Positions 7,694-16,055 of a DNA stretch of 64,000 bases are shown here, piece by piece. Each line of letters begins with the position of its first letter. Position 1 is the first letter of the stretch. Under the pieces are notes generated by a model that did not search any database, was not told the origin of the DNA, and saw only the letters and a list, made by a program, of their open reading frames with translations. Made by a program: the position numbers and the translations under genes. The stretch covers positions 77,718-141,717 of the forward strand of contig DFZK01000002.1 of the NCBI GenBank assembly GCA_002382085.1, read 5' to 3'. The DNA is from Sulfurospirillum sp. UBA4058 (lineage in GTDB: Bacteria > Campylobacterota > Campylobacteria > Campylobacterales > Sulfurospirillaceae).

Positions 7694-8134
7694 TTATCCT
7701 ACTTTTAAAGTGTATTGTTCGTAAATTTCTATCGCATTTTTCAGCATCTTACTGCCCTCTTTGACCAAGTCGTCGTAGGTGCGAAAGCTGTAACGGTGCG
7801 CATCTTTAAAAAATTTATTCGTCACGACGATTTTATCCGCCAAGACGACCGCTCGACCGAATCCCTCGTGACTCATCTCCATCACGACCGAACACATAAC
7901 GCCCGTTTTGAGTTCAAACGCCAAAGCGATCGATTGAAAAATCAGACGAATATCTTGAATCTGCATCTCGTCGATGTCGGCGATGATGGGAACGTTTTTG
8001 AGCTCTTCCTTGCTTTTGACGTATTTTTCGCACAAAAGCTCTTCATCGCTTTTTTTTGCCCACGTACCGAACTGATCGAGTGCTCTGGTTTGAGAAATCA
8101 GCGTTTCGATAAACAATGTTTCTAGCTCGTTCAT
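7694..8134 (-). CDS. NifX-associated protein (DUF269)
   Basis: A 146-residue member of the small family found almost always next to nifX (DUF269). Typical blocks are LISQTRALDQFGTWAKKS, HEGFGRAVVLADKIVV, and DAHRYSFRTYDDLVKEG. Its biochemical role is not established; the association with nifX suggests FeMo-co synthesis or transfer. It is three bases after nifX and four bases before nifF, so it is surely co-transcribed. Confidence 0.9.
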   Translation of the reverse strand: MNELETLFIETLISQTRALDQFGTWAKKSDEELLCEKYVKSKEELKNVPIIADIDEMQIQDIRLIFQSIALAFELKTGVMCSVVMEMSHEGFGRAVVLADKIVVTNKFFKDAHRYSFRTYDDLVKEGSKMLKNAIEIYEQYTLKVG

Positions 8135-8137
8135 GAT

Positions 8138-8494
8138 CTACGCCCTTGCTTCTAAAATTTTTTTGATAAACGGCGGAGGATTGGTTGCCATCATCGAAGT
8201 CAGTTTTTCCAACTCGTCTTCGATGTTTACCACTTGCTTGTATTTGATAGGAAAAATCTTTCCGTTGACGACTTTAGCCGCCGCCGCAGGTCCGATCTCG
8301 ACACAGTACATAATGTCGACGTGCTCGTTGATAAGCATTTCGACTCTGCCTTCGGTGCGCTCTTCTCCGGTCGGAATAACGCCGTGTAGACTATATCCGT
8401 TTGCATCGACGTCGTAAACGGCAAACTGCTCGCCTGAACCGAAATGGGCATCAATGTTTTTCAAATCGTTCGTAAAAAACGCTACTTTAACCAT
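8138..8494 (-). CDS. nifX: NifX FeMo-cofactor carrier
   Basis: A 118-residue NifX, which binds NifB-co and a FeMo-co precursor between NifB and NifEN. The family start KVAFFTNDLKNIDAHFGSGEQF has the conserved DAHFG, and CVEIGPAAAAKVV follows. It is the first gene of a seven-gene minus-strand operon and has a strong AGGAGG ribosome site. A sigma-54-like promoter lies 39-54 bases upstream of its ATG. Confidence 0.92.
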   Translation of the reverse strand: MVKVAFFTNDLKNIDAHFGSGEQFAVYDVDANGYSLHGVIPTGEERTEGRVEMLINEHVDIMYCVEIGPAAAAKVVNGKIFPIKYKQVVNIEDELEKLTSMMATNPPPFIKKILEARA

Positions 8495-8532
8495 CGGTGT
8501 GTTCCTCCTATCCTTAAACTTACGGATGTATT

Positions 8533-8548
8533 TTCAAAAAGTGTTCCG
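8533..8548 (-). promoter_or_regulatory. Sigma-54-type promoter of the nifX operon
   Basis: On the minus strand, CGGAACACTTTTTGAA has the -24 GG (8547-8546) and a -12 TTGA (8537-8534) at the correct 12-base spacing. The -24 element GGAACAC is identical to those before the ferredoxin operon (15909) and nifB (20679). The -12 has GA in place of the usual GC, so strength is uncertain. The predicted start of transcription is near 8522, 28 bases before nifX. TACGGA at 8521-8526 and TCCGTA at 8545-8550 form an inverted repeat around it. Confidence 0.6.
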
Positions 8549-8606
8549 TAGGCAAATTTAGTTTCAATAAGATAAACTAAACAAAAATAATATGAGGAGT
8601 TCTTCT

Positions 8607-9092
8607 ATGATAACCCTTGAGCCGATCGGCGTGATTCACACGCCTTACCTTAACAATGCACCTTACCAGCCGGTTTCAAACGACGTCGGAGAATTTTACG
8701 TCGATCTCGACGAAGCCTATACGGACGGTCTTAAAGAGTTGTTGCGTTTTAAATATATTTATCTTCTGTTCTACATCGATCGCCTTCACGAAAAGCCGAA
8801 AATGCGCTTTACGCCGCCTTGGCTTGAAAATAAAGAACTCGGGCTTTTTGCGACGCGTACGCCCAATCGCCCTAATCCCATCGGGCTAAGCATCGTTAAG
8901 CTGATTAACGTCATCGATCGTAAGATCATCGTATCGGGACTCGACGTTTTTGACGGTACGCCGCTGTTGGACATCAAACCTTACATCAAAGAGTTGGACG
9001 ACAAAAACGACGCCAATTACGGATGGCTGGACGATATCGATAACAGAGAACATTTTATGTTGCATATCAAAGGCATACCGCACGATTATTGA
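8607..9092 (+). CDS. TrmO/YaeB-family tRNA methyltransferase
   Basis: A 161-residue member of the TsaA/YaeB family. Characterised members (TrmO) use S-adenosylmethionine to methylate N6-threonylcarbamoyladenosine at position 37 of tRNA. The signatures are PIGVIHTPY near the start and TRTPNRPNPIGLS in the middle; a C-terminal GWLDDIDNREHF segment follows. The ATG at 8607 is chosen because AGGAG stands seven bases upstream. It is divergent from the nifX operon. Members of this family are often found beside nif genes, so a nif-linked role is possible. Confidence 0.85.
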   Translation: MITLEPIGVIHTPYLNNAPYQPVSNDVGEFYVDLDEAYTDGLKELLRFKYIYLLFYIDRLHEKPKMRFTPPWLENKELGLFATRTPNRPNPIGLSIVKLINVIDRKIIVSGLDVFDGTPLLDIKPYIKELDDKNDANYGWLDDIDNREHFMLHIKGIPHDY

Positions 9093-9171
9093 GGTAGCGA
9101 AAGAGCTTTTTCTTAGTCGTTTCTAGCCAAGTTTATGGTAGGATATAAAATAACCATCTGAAGGAGAAGAT

Positions 9172-9693
9172 ATGAAACGAGATAAAAGTATCGAGTTGCT
9201 CAATCGCGCTATTGCCGACGAGCTTGCCACGGTTCATCAATATATGTTCTTTCATTTTCATTGCGACGATCAAGGATACGACCTTCTTTCAACCCTTTTT
9301 AAACGTATCGCCATTGCCGAAATGCTTCATATCGAACGTTTAGCCGATCGCGTCCTCTTTTTAAAAGGGACGATCGAGATGAAAGCCGCCCAAGAGGTTC
9401 AACAAATTATCGACGTTAAAGCGATGCTTGAATTTGCGCGTCAAGGCGAAGACGATGCCGTAACGATGTACAACCAATTTGCAATCGAATGCGGCAATAA
9501 CGCCGACAGCGTTACGAAAAAACTCTTTGAAGAACTGGTCTTAGACGAAGAAGGACATTACGCCGAATACGACGACGAAATGGATAATATGCTCAAATTC
9601 GGCGAGCAATACCTCGTACTTCAATCAATGGAGCGCAGTAAGAAAAAAGCGACGATGGCGGCAGCCGCCATGCCCGCAAACGAACCCGCCTGA
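9172..9693 (+). CDS. Bacterioferritin-like iron storage protein
   Basis: A 173-residue four-helix ferritin-like protein. Di-iron ligands are seen in ADELATVHQY (Glu17), AIAEMLHIERL (Glu and His, with a Met at the usual haem-ligand position of bacterioferritin), GEDDAVTMYNQF and LVLDEEGHYAEYDDEM. Bacterioferritins store iron and remove peroxide. The C-terminus carries an Ala/Pro-rich tail. A good ribosome site (AAGGAG) and a -10-like GGATATAAAATA are upstream. Storage of iron for the heavy demand of nitrogenase is inferred from context only. Confidence 0.82.
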   Translation: MKRDKSIELLNRAIADELATVHQYMFFHFHCDDQGYDLLSTLFKRIAIAEMLHIERLADRVLFLKGTIEMKAAQEVQQIIDVKAMLEFARQGEDDAVTMYNQFAIECGNNADSVTKKLFEELVLDEEGHYAEYDDEMDNMLKFGEQYLVLQSMERSKKKATMAAAAMPANEPA

Positions 9694-9702
9694 GTCTCTT
9701 TT

Positions 9703-9728
9703 AGCATAGAAGGGAAACCTTCTATGCT
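9703..9728. terminator. Bidirectional terminator between bacterioferritin and Cache/CheW gene
   Basis: An 11-bp perfect stem AGCATAGAAGG/CCTTCTATGCT (9703-9713, 9718-9728) with loop GAAA lies between two convergent genes and includes part of the stop codon of the minus-strand gene. Flanking T runs are short (TTTT on one side in plus orientation upstream, ACTTCCC downstream), so it may act in both directions at moderate strength. Confidence 0.65.
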
Positions 9729-12237
9729 ACTTCCCGTGCTTTTCAAGCAATAAATACCGTTCAATTTTCAGCGGATCTAAGATCGAAAGCATTTCCGCTT
9801 TTTCCTGTCCCGCATCCGATTTGACGATGGCTTTGGTCAGGGTATGTTGCCCGAGCATCGCTTGGTTGGTCTCGTCGATGCAACGCACCGGCACTTCGGG
9901 GCTATCTTGCACCGCATCGATTACCAATCCGAAGGGTTGATCGTCGTTGCCCTTGAGAACGATAATATAGTTTTTGTCTTTATCGTAGTTGCGCTCGTGT
10001 TGAAAATACTTTGCCAACGAAGCGACGGGAATCGTTTTGTTGTTCCACGTAATCATACCGACGTAAATTTCGTCCGAACCGATGACTTTCGTAACGTCTT
10101 GTCCTTCCAATGCGGCATAAATCTGCTCGCTTTGTATCGCATATAAATTTCCGTACAACCAAAACGTTGAAAGATCGACGCTTTTCTCGCTTGCCGTCAC
10201 CTTAGGATACGCATAATGCTTCACGTGGTTTTTTTTCGTCTCTTGCGTCAAAGCATTTTTAGACGCAATACGAATACAAACGACCGCAAAAACATCGTTA
10301 ACGTATCCGTCGCTGACTTTATATTCGCGGTACCCCTTCGATGCCGCCTTTCCGATAATGTAATAATCATCGTCGATGAGCACAATCTTTTCGTTTGTAT
10401 CGCAAAAACGACAACGTTCGCCGACATTCATCTTAGACGACGTCGATGCAATGATCGTTTGGGTTTTGGTTTCGATAAAAAGAGCAAAAGAACGTTCGTC
10501 TTCTTCGATCACGTCGTGTAACATCGCTTCAAATTGCGTTTGAGCGTCAAACACGATCGCGATACCTCCCAACGCCTCCTTATGCCCTTCGATAAAAATC
10601 GGAGCGTTATAGATATAGGTGTGTTTTCCTTCGTACAGTTCGCTGGCTTCAAACGCACTGACGACATACTCTTTAGGACTTTTTAACGCCAAGGTCTGAG
10701 CAACGTAAGGCGCACCGATACGTTTACCGACAAAGTGTGCGTATTTTTCTTGGCTGACCGCCACAACGCATCCTTGCGCGTCATAAACAAGCAGGTGCGC
10801 ATAAACGGTATAAAGCGCGTTGATGGTCGCAAGCACGTCGCTCATCTCGCGTCCAAACTCTTTTTTGATCGTCGTAAAATCTTTATACTTGGCACTAAAC
10901 GCTTTAATAAACACGGGGCTTAATGCCCACCAACGGCAATCGTTGGCACGTTCGTAAAGGTTTCGATCCATAATATCGATCGCCAAAGTCGCACGAAACG
11001 CCGCATCGTTAATGTACGAAGCCACTACCGTCCAATTGAGGTTGCCGATGGACTCTTCAAACGTCTTTTTCGTTTGCGCACCCGTACGTGAAATCTCGTT
11101 TAAAAGCGATTTTGAAAACGAATTGTCGCCGCTTTTTTGATTGGCGATTTGCACGTTACCGTTCCAGATCGTCATATCGAGTTTACGCTGAATCGCTTCG
11201 GCTTTTGAGGGGATATTCGTAAACTCTTCGGAAAAGAGCGACGAGTTTTTAATGATTTTCGTCTGTTCTTCGCTAAACGGTAAATGTGCTTGTTTTTGGG
11301 TAAACGCAAACGCAAGCGGTATGAGGGCATGGGCTTGCCATCCCAGACCGAAAAATCCCTGATACCCTTTCGTCTGCTTCGTACATGCCACGTACTCTTG
11401 GGCTAAAAACGGTACCGTATCGACGCGATTGAGAACGGTTTTTTGCGGTGCACGCAAAGGGTAATGAAACGGGTTACTACTGTAAATCGTGCGATTGTTA
11501 GCATCTAAGAGTAAAATGTCCGTCCACGTTTCGCGATCGATCAACGGAGAGATAATCACGCGCATTTCGTCTTGAAATTTAAACACCAATCCCAACACCG
11601 CCAAAGGTTTGCCTAGATCGTCGCAAACGCGGTACGAGTAGATCAAACTCTCCTTGTCTGCGACGATGGGATAAATACCGAAATTTTCGACATACTCTTT
11701 GGACGTATTCAAAGCTGCGTCGATAAACTTCCGATCGATTTTCCGACCTAAGGTATCGCCGCGCGTCGAAGCAATGAGCGTCCCGTTGACGTCAAACAAC
11801 AAAACGTCGTCGTAAACGCTGTATTTTTCGATGTATTTGGCAAAACGCTCTTGAATCAAAGGCAGTGCGTTGTGTTGTGCTTGTGCGTCCATCGTCGCAA
11901 AATCGCATAAACTGACGTCCGTTGCCAAAAAACCGACGTCTGCGGTTCGTTCAAACAGATTGCGGATTAAAATATCGATAGCGACTTGCGCTTTGGAGCA
12001 CATTTCGGTCGAAAGCTTTTTAACGGTCTCTTCGCACAGTCGTCCCAACAATTGCTCGGAAAGAAGGCTAAAGGCTTGCCTTGTTTCGGATATATCCATC
12101 CCGATGTTACTCATTTGCCCTAATAAAGAGAGTAAATTCCATCGCTCGGAAAGTTGATCGAGTGCTTTTTGATAAGCCACCACCTCGGGGATAAAGGCAT
12201 TGTAACGCGACGTGTCTCCTTCTTGAACCATACTCAA
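9727..12237 (-). CDS. Soluble tandem sensor-module protein with C-terminal CheW-like domain
   Basis: An 836-residue protein with no signal peptide or membrane helix. Two related sensor-like modules are visible, about residues 85-310 and 415-655. They share IDIL-RNLFERTAD against IDIM-RNLYERAND, then LLFDVNGTLIAS against LLVYDAQGCVVAV, as in Cache/PAS-like ligand-binding domains. The last 150 residues (about 688-830) are CheW-like: LYGNLYAIQSEQIY, WNNKTIPVASLAKYF and FGLVIDAVQDSPEV. CheW domains couple receptors to the CheA kinase. A CRFC pair lies at 609-613. The gene starts 20 bases after nifN and appears to be the third gene of a nifE-nifN operon. A cytosolic signal input to chemotaxis tied to nitrogen fixation is inferred; the ligand is unknown. 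Confidence 0.72.
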   Translation of the reverse strand: MSMVQEGDTSRYNAFIPEVVAYQKALDQLSERWNLLSLLGQMSNIGMDISETRQAFSLLSEQLLGRLCEETVKKLSTEMCSKAQVAIDILIRNLFERTADVGFLATDVSLCDFATMDAQAQHNALPLIQERFAKYIEKYSVYDDVLLFDVNGTLIASTRGDTLGRKIDRKFIDAALNTSKEYVENFGIYPIVADKESLIYSYRVCDDLGKPLAVLGLVFKFQDEMRVIISPLIDRETWTDILLLDANNRTIYSSNPFHYPLRAPQKTVLNRVDTVPFLAQEYVACTKQTKGYQGFFGLGWQAHALIPLAFAFTQKQAHLPFSEEQTKIIKNSSLFSEEFTNIPSKAEAIQRKLDMTIWNGNVQIANQKSGDNSFSKSLLNEISRTGAQTKKTFEESIGNLNWTVVASYINDAAFRATLAIDIMDRNLYERANDCRWWALSPVFIKAFSAKYKDFTTIKKEFGREMSDVLATINALYTVYAHLLVYDAQGCVVAVSQEKYAHFVGKRIGAPYVAQTLALKSPKEYVVSAFEASELYEGKHTYIYNAPIFIEGHKEALGGIAIVFDAQTQFEAMLHDVIEEDERSFALFIETKTQTIIASTSSKMNVGERCRFCDTNEKIVLIDDDYYIIGKAASKGYREYKVSDGYVNDVFAVVCIRIASKNALTQETKKNHVKHYAYPKVTASEKSVDLSTFWLYGNLYAIQSEQIYAALEGQDVTKVIGSDEIYVGMITWNNKTIPVASLAKYFQHERNYDKDKNYIIVLKGNDDQPFGLVIDAVQDSPEVPVRCIDETNQAMLGQHTLTKAIVKSDAGQEKAEMLSILDPLKIERYLLLEKHGK

Positions 12238-12256
12238 ACCCCTTGTGTTAGGTAAA

Positions 12257-13561
12257 TTATTGTGACGATTGATGATGTACTAAAAGATTATTGACCTCGC
12301 ATAAAAACGTGCAACTGCCCTCGTACAAAATAGAGTTGCGAAGCCCGACGCCGACTTGCTCGTAGTTGGGAAATCCGCGAATCAACAAGGCTTTATGGTA
12401 ACGGTGCGCCAAACGTTCGCCGTGGAAGTTGGAGATCAACATGTCGACAAGGGGAAGAGCCTTTTCCACCTCCTCAAAATCGCCGATACGAACGTTACAT
12501 GTAAACTCTTCTTGTATGTCGCTTCGTTGCGCGATAAACGCCTCGACATGCGCACCGACTTCACGCAAAGCTTGAGCGATGCTATAGACGCTATCGGGTT
12601 CGTCGGCGATGAGCACTTTGCTTTTACCTAAAATGAAATGGGTATCCAAAAGCACGTCTTGCAGACGTGCTCTCCAACGTTTTACGCTATTTGGAACGTT
12701 ACACGTACCAAGATACGCCAACATTTCGGCGTAAAAGCGATCGCTAGCTTCCAAACCCATTAAGGTATCACAATGCACGTGCTTCGCTTGCGCGTTCTTT
12801 TCCAAAAAAAGCTCGCCGCACTTTTGAACCGAACGTCCGACGGTCACGACGATTCCGGCATCGCCGAGTGCTTCGATGTCGCTCAGCGCAATACCGCCGC
12901 CGCTTAGTGAGCCTTGTTTGACGCCCAAATGTCCGTCAAGCGAATCGCTTAAATCGGGAAGCGCAAAGACTTCAAAACCCAAATCTTCCATAGCCTCTTT
13001 GAGCTTTTCGACTTCGATCGGACTCATATTGACGTTGGGAATGAGTAACGCTTTTGCTTTTTTAACGTCGGTTTTCGGCGTAATCAGCTGTGCAACGATA
13101 TTTTGAACGCTCAAACTCCAACCGCTCTCCAAGCCGCCTTCAAAATCGGGCGTATGCACGTAGACGATTTTTTGTTTCTCTTTCAGAAGAAGCGTTGCAC
13201 CTTTGATGTCGTCGCCTTTGGTTTCGGTCATTCCCGTGGTAAAGAGTCCGACCAAATCGGGGCTCACTTTTTTCGTAATGTTGTCAATCGCTTCGGAAAT
13301 GCCTCTCTCACCGCCGTCAATCACCGCGCTAATATCGTTGACCGCGGTGGTTTGGATCGCGATCGGGTCGTTAAAGTGGCGCGTAAAAAGCACTTTCGTA
13401 AACGAAGCGCACCCTTGCGCCCCGTGCATCAAAGGCATACAGTTTTTAATTCCCAAAAATGCCAACGTCGCACCCATCGGTTGCGAGAGTTTTAACGGAT
13501 TGACATGTAAAGGTTTGAGCGTGTCGGTTTTTGCCTCTTTGAACGAAAATGCCGTACTCAT
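12257..13561 (-). CDS. nifN: NifN, FeMo-cofactor scaffold beta subunit
   Basis: A 434-residue NifN, which with NifE forms the scaffold on which the FeMo-cofactor is completed. Conserved blocks are LKLSQPMGATLAFLGI, MPLMHGAQGCASFTK and the ligand-region Cys in that block, then VNDISAVIDGG and NVNMSPIEVEKL. The ATG at 13561 has AGGAGG just upstream and gives the start MSTAFSFKEAK; a longer in-frame extension overlapping nifE has no family similarity. It follows nifE by 10 bases. Confidence 0.95.
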   Translation of the reverse strand: MSTAFSFKEAKTDTLKPLHVNPLKLSQPMGATLAFLGIKNCMPLMHGAQGCASFTKVLFTRHFNDPIAIQTTAVNDISAVIDGGERGISEAIDNITKKVSPDLVGLFTTGMTETKGDDIKGATLLLKEKQKIVYVHTPDFEGGLESGWSLSVQNIVAQLITPKTDVKKAKALLIPNVNMSPIEVEKLKEAMEDLGFEVFALPDLSDSLDGHLGVKQGSLSGGGIALSDIEALGDAGIVVTVGRSVQKCGELFLEKNAQAKHVHCDTLMGLEASDRFYAEMLAYLGTCNVPNSVKRWRARLQDVLLDTHFILGKSKVLIADEPDSVYSIAQALREVGAHVEAFIAQRSDIQEEFTCNVRIGDFEEVEKALPLVDMLISNFHGERLAHRYHKALLIRGFPNYEQVGVGLRNSILYEGSCTFLCEVNNLLVHHQSSQ

Positions 13562-13571
13562 GATATTCCTC

Positions 13572-14918
13572 CTAAGCCGCTTCCCACGGTGCCGATTTTC
13601 CGACGAGTTTAAACACGGGATTGCGCAATGACGCACACACGTCGATTGCTAGATTTTCAAGTCCGCCGTATGCCCCGTAACTCACTTTTTTCTCTTGATT
13701 GACGTCCACAAACGCGATACGCTTTTTAATCGCCGTATAAAGGCTACGTCCGCCCGCCAGTAAAATATCGACGTTATGTTCGTCGATAAGGCGCGGTTGT
13801 TCGGTTGCGGGACTTTTAAAGACGATCGGCACATACTCTTTAGCGATAGCGATGTCTTCTTCGGTCGCCTTTTGAATGGAAGTCGCCACGACCTCGATAC
13901 CGATGTCCTGTAGTGCCGAAGCGATCGACCACGACTTGTTACCGCCGGTATTTAAAATCGCTTTTTTTCCTTTGAGCAAGAGTCGATACGGTGCTAAACG
14001 CTCCTCGAGTTTTGCCTCCTCTTCAGCAATAATACGCTCGGCGCGTGCCGACAAATCCGCATCTCCGAATGCGTTGACGATGGAGCGAATCGCATTGGAC
14101 GTATCGCGTTTACCGTAAAACGAAACACTGACGTAAGGGATGTTATAGCGTTCTTGCATTTTACGGCACAAGGTTACTAAGGACTTCGCGCAGACGATGA
14201 CGTTAAGCTTGGCGGTATGCGCTTGTTGTATCGCTTCGATGCGTCCGTCACCCGAAAGCGTCGAAACGACGTGAATGCCGATGCGCTCTAAAATCGGACG
14301 GTACTGCCACATATCTCCCGTCACGTTGTAATCGCCGATGAGATTGATGCCGTAAGGATGAATCGTATCAGGCTCTCGCATACCGATCAATGCGTCTAAA
14401 ACCGCCTCTCCCGCCAATCGGGAACCGAGGTTCTTACTGCCGACGAAACCGGGTGCATGTACCGCAACGATCGGTAGCCCAAACTGCTCGCTTGCGACTT
14501 TACATGTATAGTCGATGTTGTCCCCGATCATCGCCGTTACACAGGTTTCGTAGACAAAAATCGCCTTGGGGTTTTTATGCTCCACGATGTATGAAAGAGC
14601 CGCAGAAAGCTTCTTATCGCCGCCGAAAATGATGTCTTGCGTCGTCACGTTCGTGCAATACCCCAAAGGCGTATTGTTTTCGCCTTGATAGCTTGTTAAC
14701 GTAGCGCGCGTCTCCCACGAAGCACCAAGACAGGTGTCCGGACCGTGTACGAGGTGCACGGCATCGGCATAAGGAAAGAGGGATATTTGCGCTCCTTCAA
14801 ACGCGCACCCTCCGCTTGTCGCTCCGGGTTTGGGTTTATCACAGCTACTTTTTTTGGTTTTGTTATGAGAACAAGCACTCTCGTTTAACAAATCCTTGAT
14901 CAGTTTTTTGTTTACCAT
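13572..14918 (-). CDS. nifE: NifE, FeMo-cofactor scaffold alpha subunit
   Basis: A 448-residue NifE. Typical blocks are ACSHNKTKKSSCDKPKPGA near the N-terminus, GGCAFEGAQISLFPYADAVHLVHG cut into recognisable parts, CLGASWETR, and TTDLTQDIIFGGDKKL-like TTQDIIFGGDKKL. The Cys ligands for the P-cluster-like [4Fe-4S] cluster are in these loops. The start is uncertain: ATG at 14918 matches the usual N-terminus but lacks a clear ribosome site, while an in-frame TTG at 14936 has GGA five bases upstream. Transcription is followed by nifN and the Cache/CheW gene. Confidence 0.93.
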   Translation of the reverse strand: MVNKKLIKDLLNESACSHNKTKKSSCDKPKPGATSGGCAFEGAQISLFPYADAVHLVHGPDTCLGASWETRATLTSYQGENNTPLGYCTNVTTQDIIFGGDKKLSAALSYIVEHKNPKAIFVYETCVTAMIGDNIDYTCKVASEQFGLPIVAVHAPGFVGSKNLGSRLAGEAVLDALIGMREPDTIHPYGINLIGDYNVTGDMWQYRPILERIGIHVVSTLSGDGRIEAIQQAHTAKLNVIVCAKSLVTLCRKMQERYNIPYVSVSFYGKRDTSNAIRSIVNAFGDADLSARAERIIAEEEAKLEERLAPYRLLLKGKKAILNTGGNKSWSIASALQDIGIEVVATSIQKATEEDIAIAKEYVPIVFKSPATEQPRLIDEHNVDILLAGGRSLYTAIKKRIAFVDVNQEKKVSYGAYGGLENLAIDVCASLRNPVFKLVGKSAPWEAA

Positions 14919-14929
14919 AATGGTGAATT

Positions 14930-14945
14930 TGCACAATTCATTCCA
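14930..14945 (-). promoter_or_regulatory. Candidate sigma-54 promoter of nifE
   Basis: On the minus strand, TGGAATGAATTGTGCA has GG (14944-14943) and GC (14932-14931) at sigma-54 spacing, a good match. However, transcription from it would begin at about 14919, next to the ATG at 14918, giving a nearly leaderless message. A weaker site ending in TTTTTGCA at 15008-14993 is an alternative with a normal leader. Confidence 0.4.
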
Positions 14946-15090
14946 TTCCGTTTTTCTTTAAAAGAACTATCGAAGATATCTACGGATGAGTGTGCAAAAA
15001 TACATCTTGATGAAAAGCTTTAGACGCTTTTTTGAGGGGAACAATTTAGCCTAAGAATCATTTGAATTGCGCTATTTGATCTATTGATTT

Positions 15091-15642
15091 TTACGGGCAC
15101 TTCATAAAATCTTTTTTTACACTTGCCCAAGCATCCTTGGCATTAAAATTCTCAATAAGCCCGTTATTGGGTTGTGTGGTTTGCGTAAAAGCTTGAATAC
15201 CATGCTGAATCATATATCGTGGGAAATACGTAGGCGGTTGAATACCTTTAACTGCTTGGCACATCTTATTTTTATCTTGAAATTTTTCAGTGAGAAGACT
15301 TTGAAACTTATCGATATGCTCTTTTTTAGCATTCATTAAGTTAAGTTTCATAACGCCTAATGCTTGATGCGCTGATTTATCAGCAACACGTAACGTATCA
15401 TATTTAGCATACACCAAAGCAACGCTATACAACATAACCGCTTTTTCATAGTCACGCTTATCCAAACATTGGTATATGCCAGAAAACAGATCAGTTGGAG
15501 AATAAGAAGACTTGACGTCATCTACGTCAATGCACGACAAGTTGTTCGTCACTTCTAAATTTCCGGGGGCTTGGACGTTGACAACTTCTACGGCATTTAA
15601 TGCTACACTCAAAAGCGCCAATACTAAACATGTTTTTTTCAT
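15091..15642 (-). CDS. Secreted protein of unknown function
   Basis: A 183-residue protein that I do not recognise. A Sec signal peptide (about 1-17, MKKTCLVLALLSVALNA) is followed by a mature part with Cys at about 37, 58, 133 and 182, suggesting disulfides in the periplasm. The middle is alpha-helical (YEKAVMLYSVALVYAKYD, RVADKSAHQALGVMKL), possibly a small helical-repeat fold. It stands alone between nifE and the ferredoxin operon, in a stretch that is more A+T-rich than its neighbours, which may mean later insertion. A nitrogen-fixation role is not indicated. Confidence 0.7.
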   Translation of the reverse strand: MKKTCLVLALLSVALNAVEVVNVQAPGNLEVTNNLSCIDVDDVKSSYSPTDLFSGIYQCLDKRDYEKAVMLYSVALVYAKYDTLRVADKSAHQALGVMKLNLMNAKKEHIDKFQSLLTEKFQDKNKMCQAVKGIQPPTYFPRYMIQHGIQAFTQTTQPNNGLIENFNAKDAWASVKKDFMKCP

Positions 15643-15908
15643 ACGTTTACCTTAGTTATTTTATTGCAATGTCGTTTTCTAAAAGATACATCACAAATTA
15701 TTTTTTCACAGGGTTTTTATATAAAAATACTAAAACTTTTTCCACTATTGTTGAAATTTAAGAATTTTCCATTCCATTACCTCTTACCATTAAAAGTATC
15801 AATAACGGCAAGGAAGCCTTTTATCATAACTATCCTCTTAAAAATCAAAATATCTTTAATTATATAAAAAACTTCTTTAGGATATGACTTTTTTTTATAT
15901 TGTATCTA

Positions 15909-15924
15909 CGGAACACCTTATGCA
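15909..15924 (+). promoter_or_regulatory. Sigma-54-type promoter of the ferredoxin/FprA operon
   Basis: CGGAACACCTTATGCA has GG at 15910-15911 and GC at 15922-15923, the exact sigma-54 spacing. Its -24 element GGAACAC equals those upstream of nifX and nifB. Predicted transcription start is near 15935, leaving a leader of about 120 bases before the ATG at 16056. Confidence 0.72.
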
Positions 15925-15939
15925 ATGTACAAAGCGTGT

Positions 15940-16017
15940 ACCTTTAAAAACCCTTACTCAACGCGACCCAGAGATGAATATGCCCTTATTTGCCTCTGGG
16001 TTGGTTTTTACAAAGGT
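15940..16017 (+). promoter_or_regulatory. Structured leader, possible attenuator
   Basis: Within the leader, ACCCAGAG (15966-15973) pairs with CTCTGGGT (15994-16001), and outside it ACCTTTAAAAACC (15940-15952) pairs with GGTTTTTACAAAGGT (16003-16017) with a small bulge. The inner stem is followed by TGGTTTTTA, which resembles a terminator. It lies between the sigma-54 promoter and the ferredoxin gene, so conditional termination or mRNA processing is possible. Confidence 0.45.
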
Positions 16018-16055
16018 TTTTTGAGAGACCCTATTTTACATGTAAAGGATTTACC

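Larger units (their letters stand above)
15643..16055 (+). other. A+T-rich intergenic region with promoter and structured leader
   Basis: This 413-base stretch has no convincing gene. The first 260 bases are A+T-rich with no strong repeats. The rest holds a sigma-54-type promoter at 15909-15924, a long inverted repeat at 15940-16017, and a TTACATGTAA palindrome at 16036-16045 close to the ferredoxin ribosome site. Confidence 0.7.

Noticed and set aside
8520..8551. A sigma-54 promoter toward trmO from the same inverted repeat
   Set aside because: In plus orientation TACGGATGTATTTTC has no GC at the -12 position.
11870..12157. 95-codon open frame opposite the Cache/CheW gene
   Set aside because: A shadow frame; no ribosome site and biased composition set by the opposite strand.
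14993..15008. Second sigma-54-like site upstream of nifE (ends TTTTTGCA on the minus strand)
   Set aside because: The -12 half is good but the -24 half reads AGATGT; kept only as an alternative in the promoter entry.
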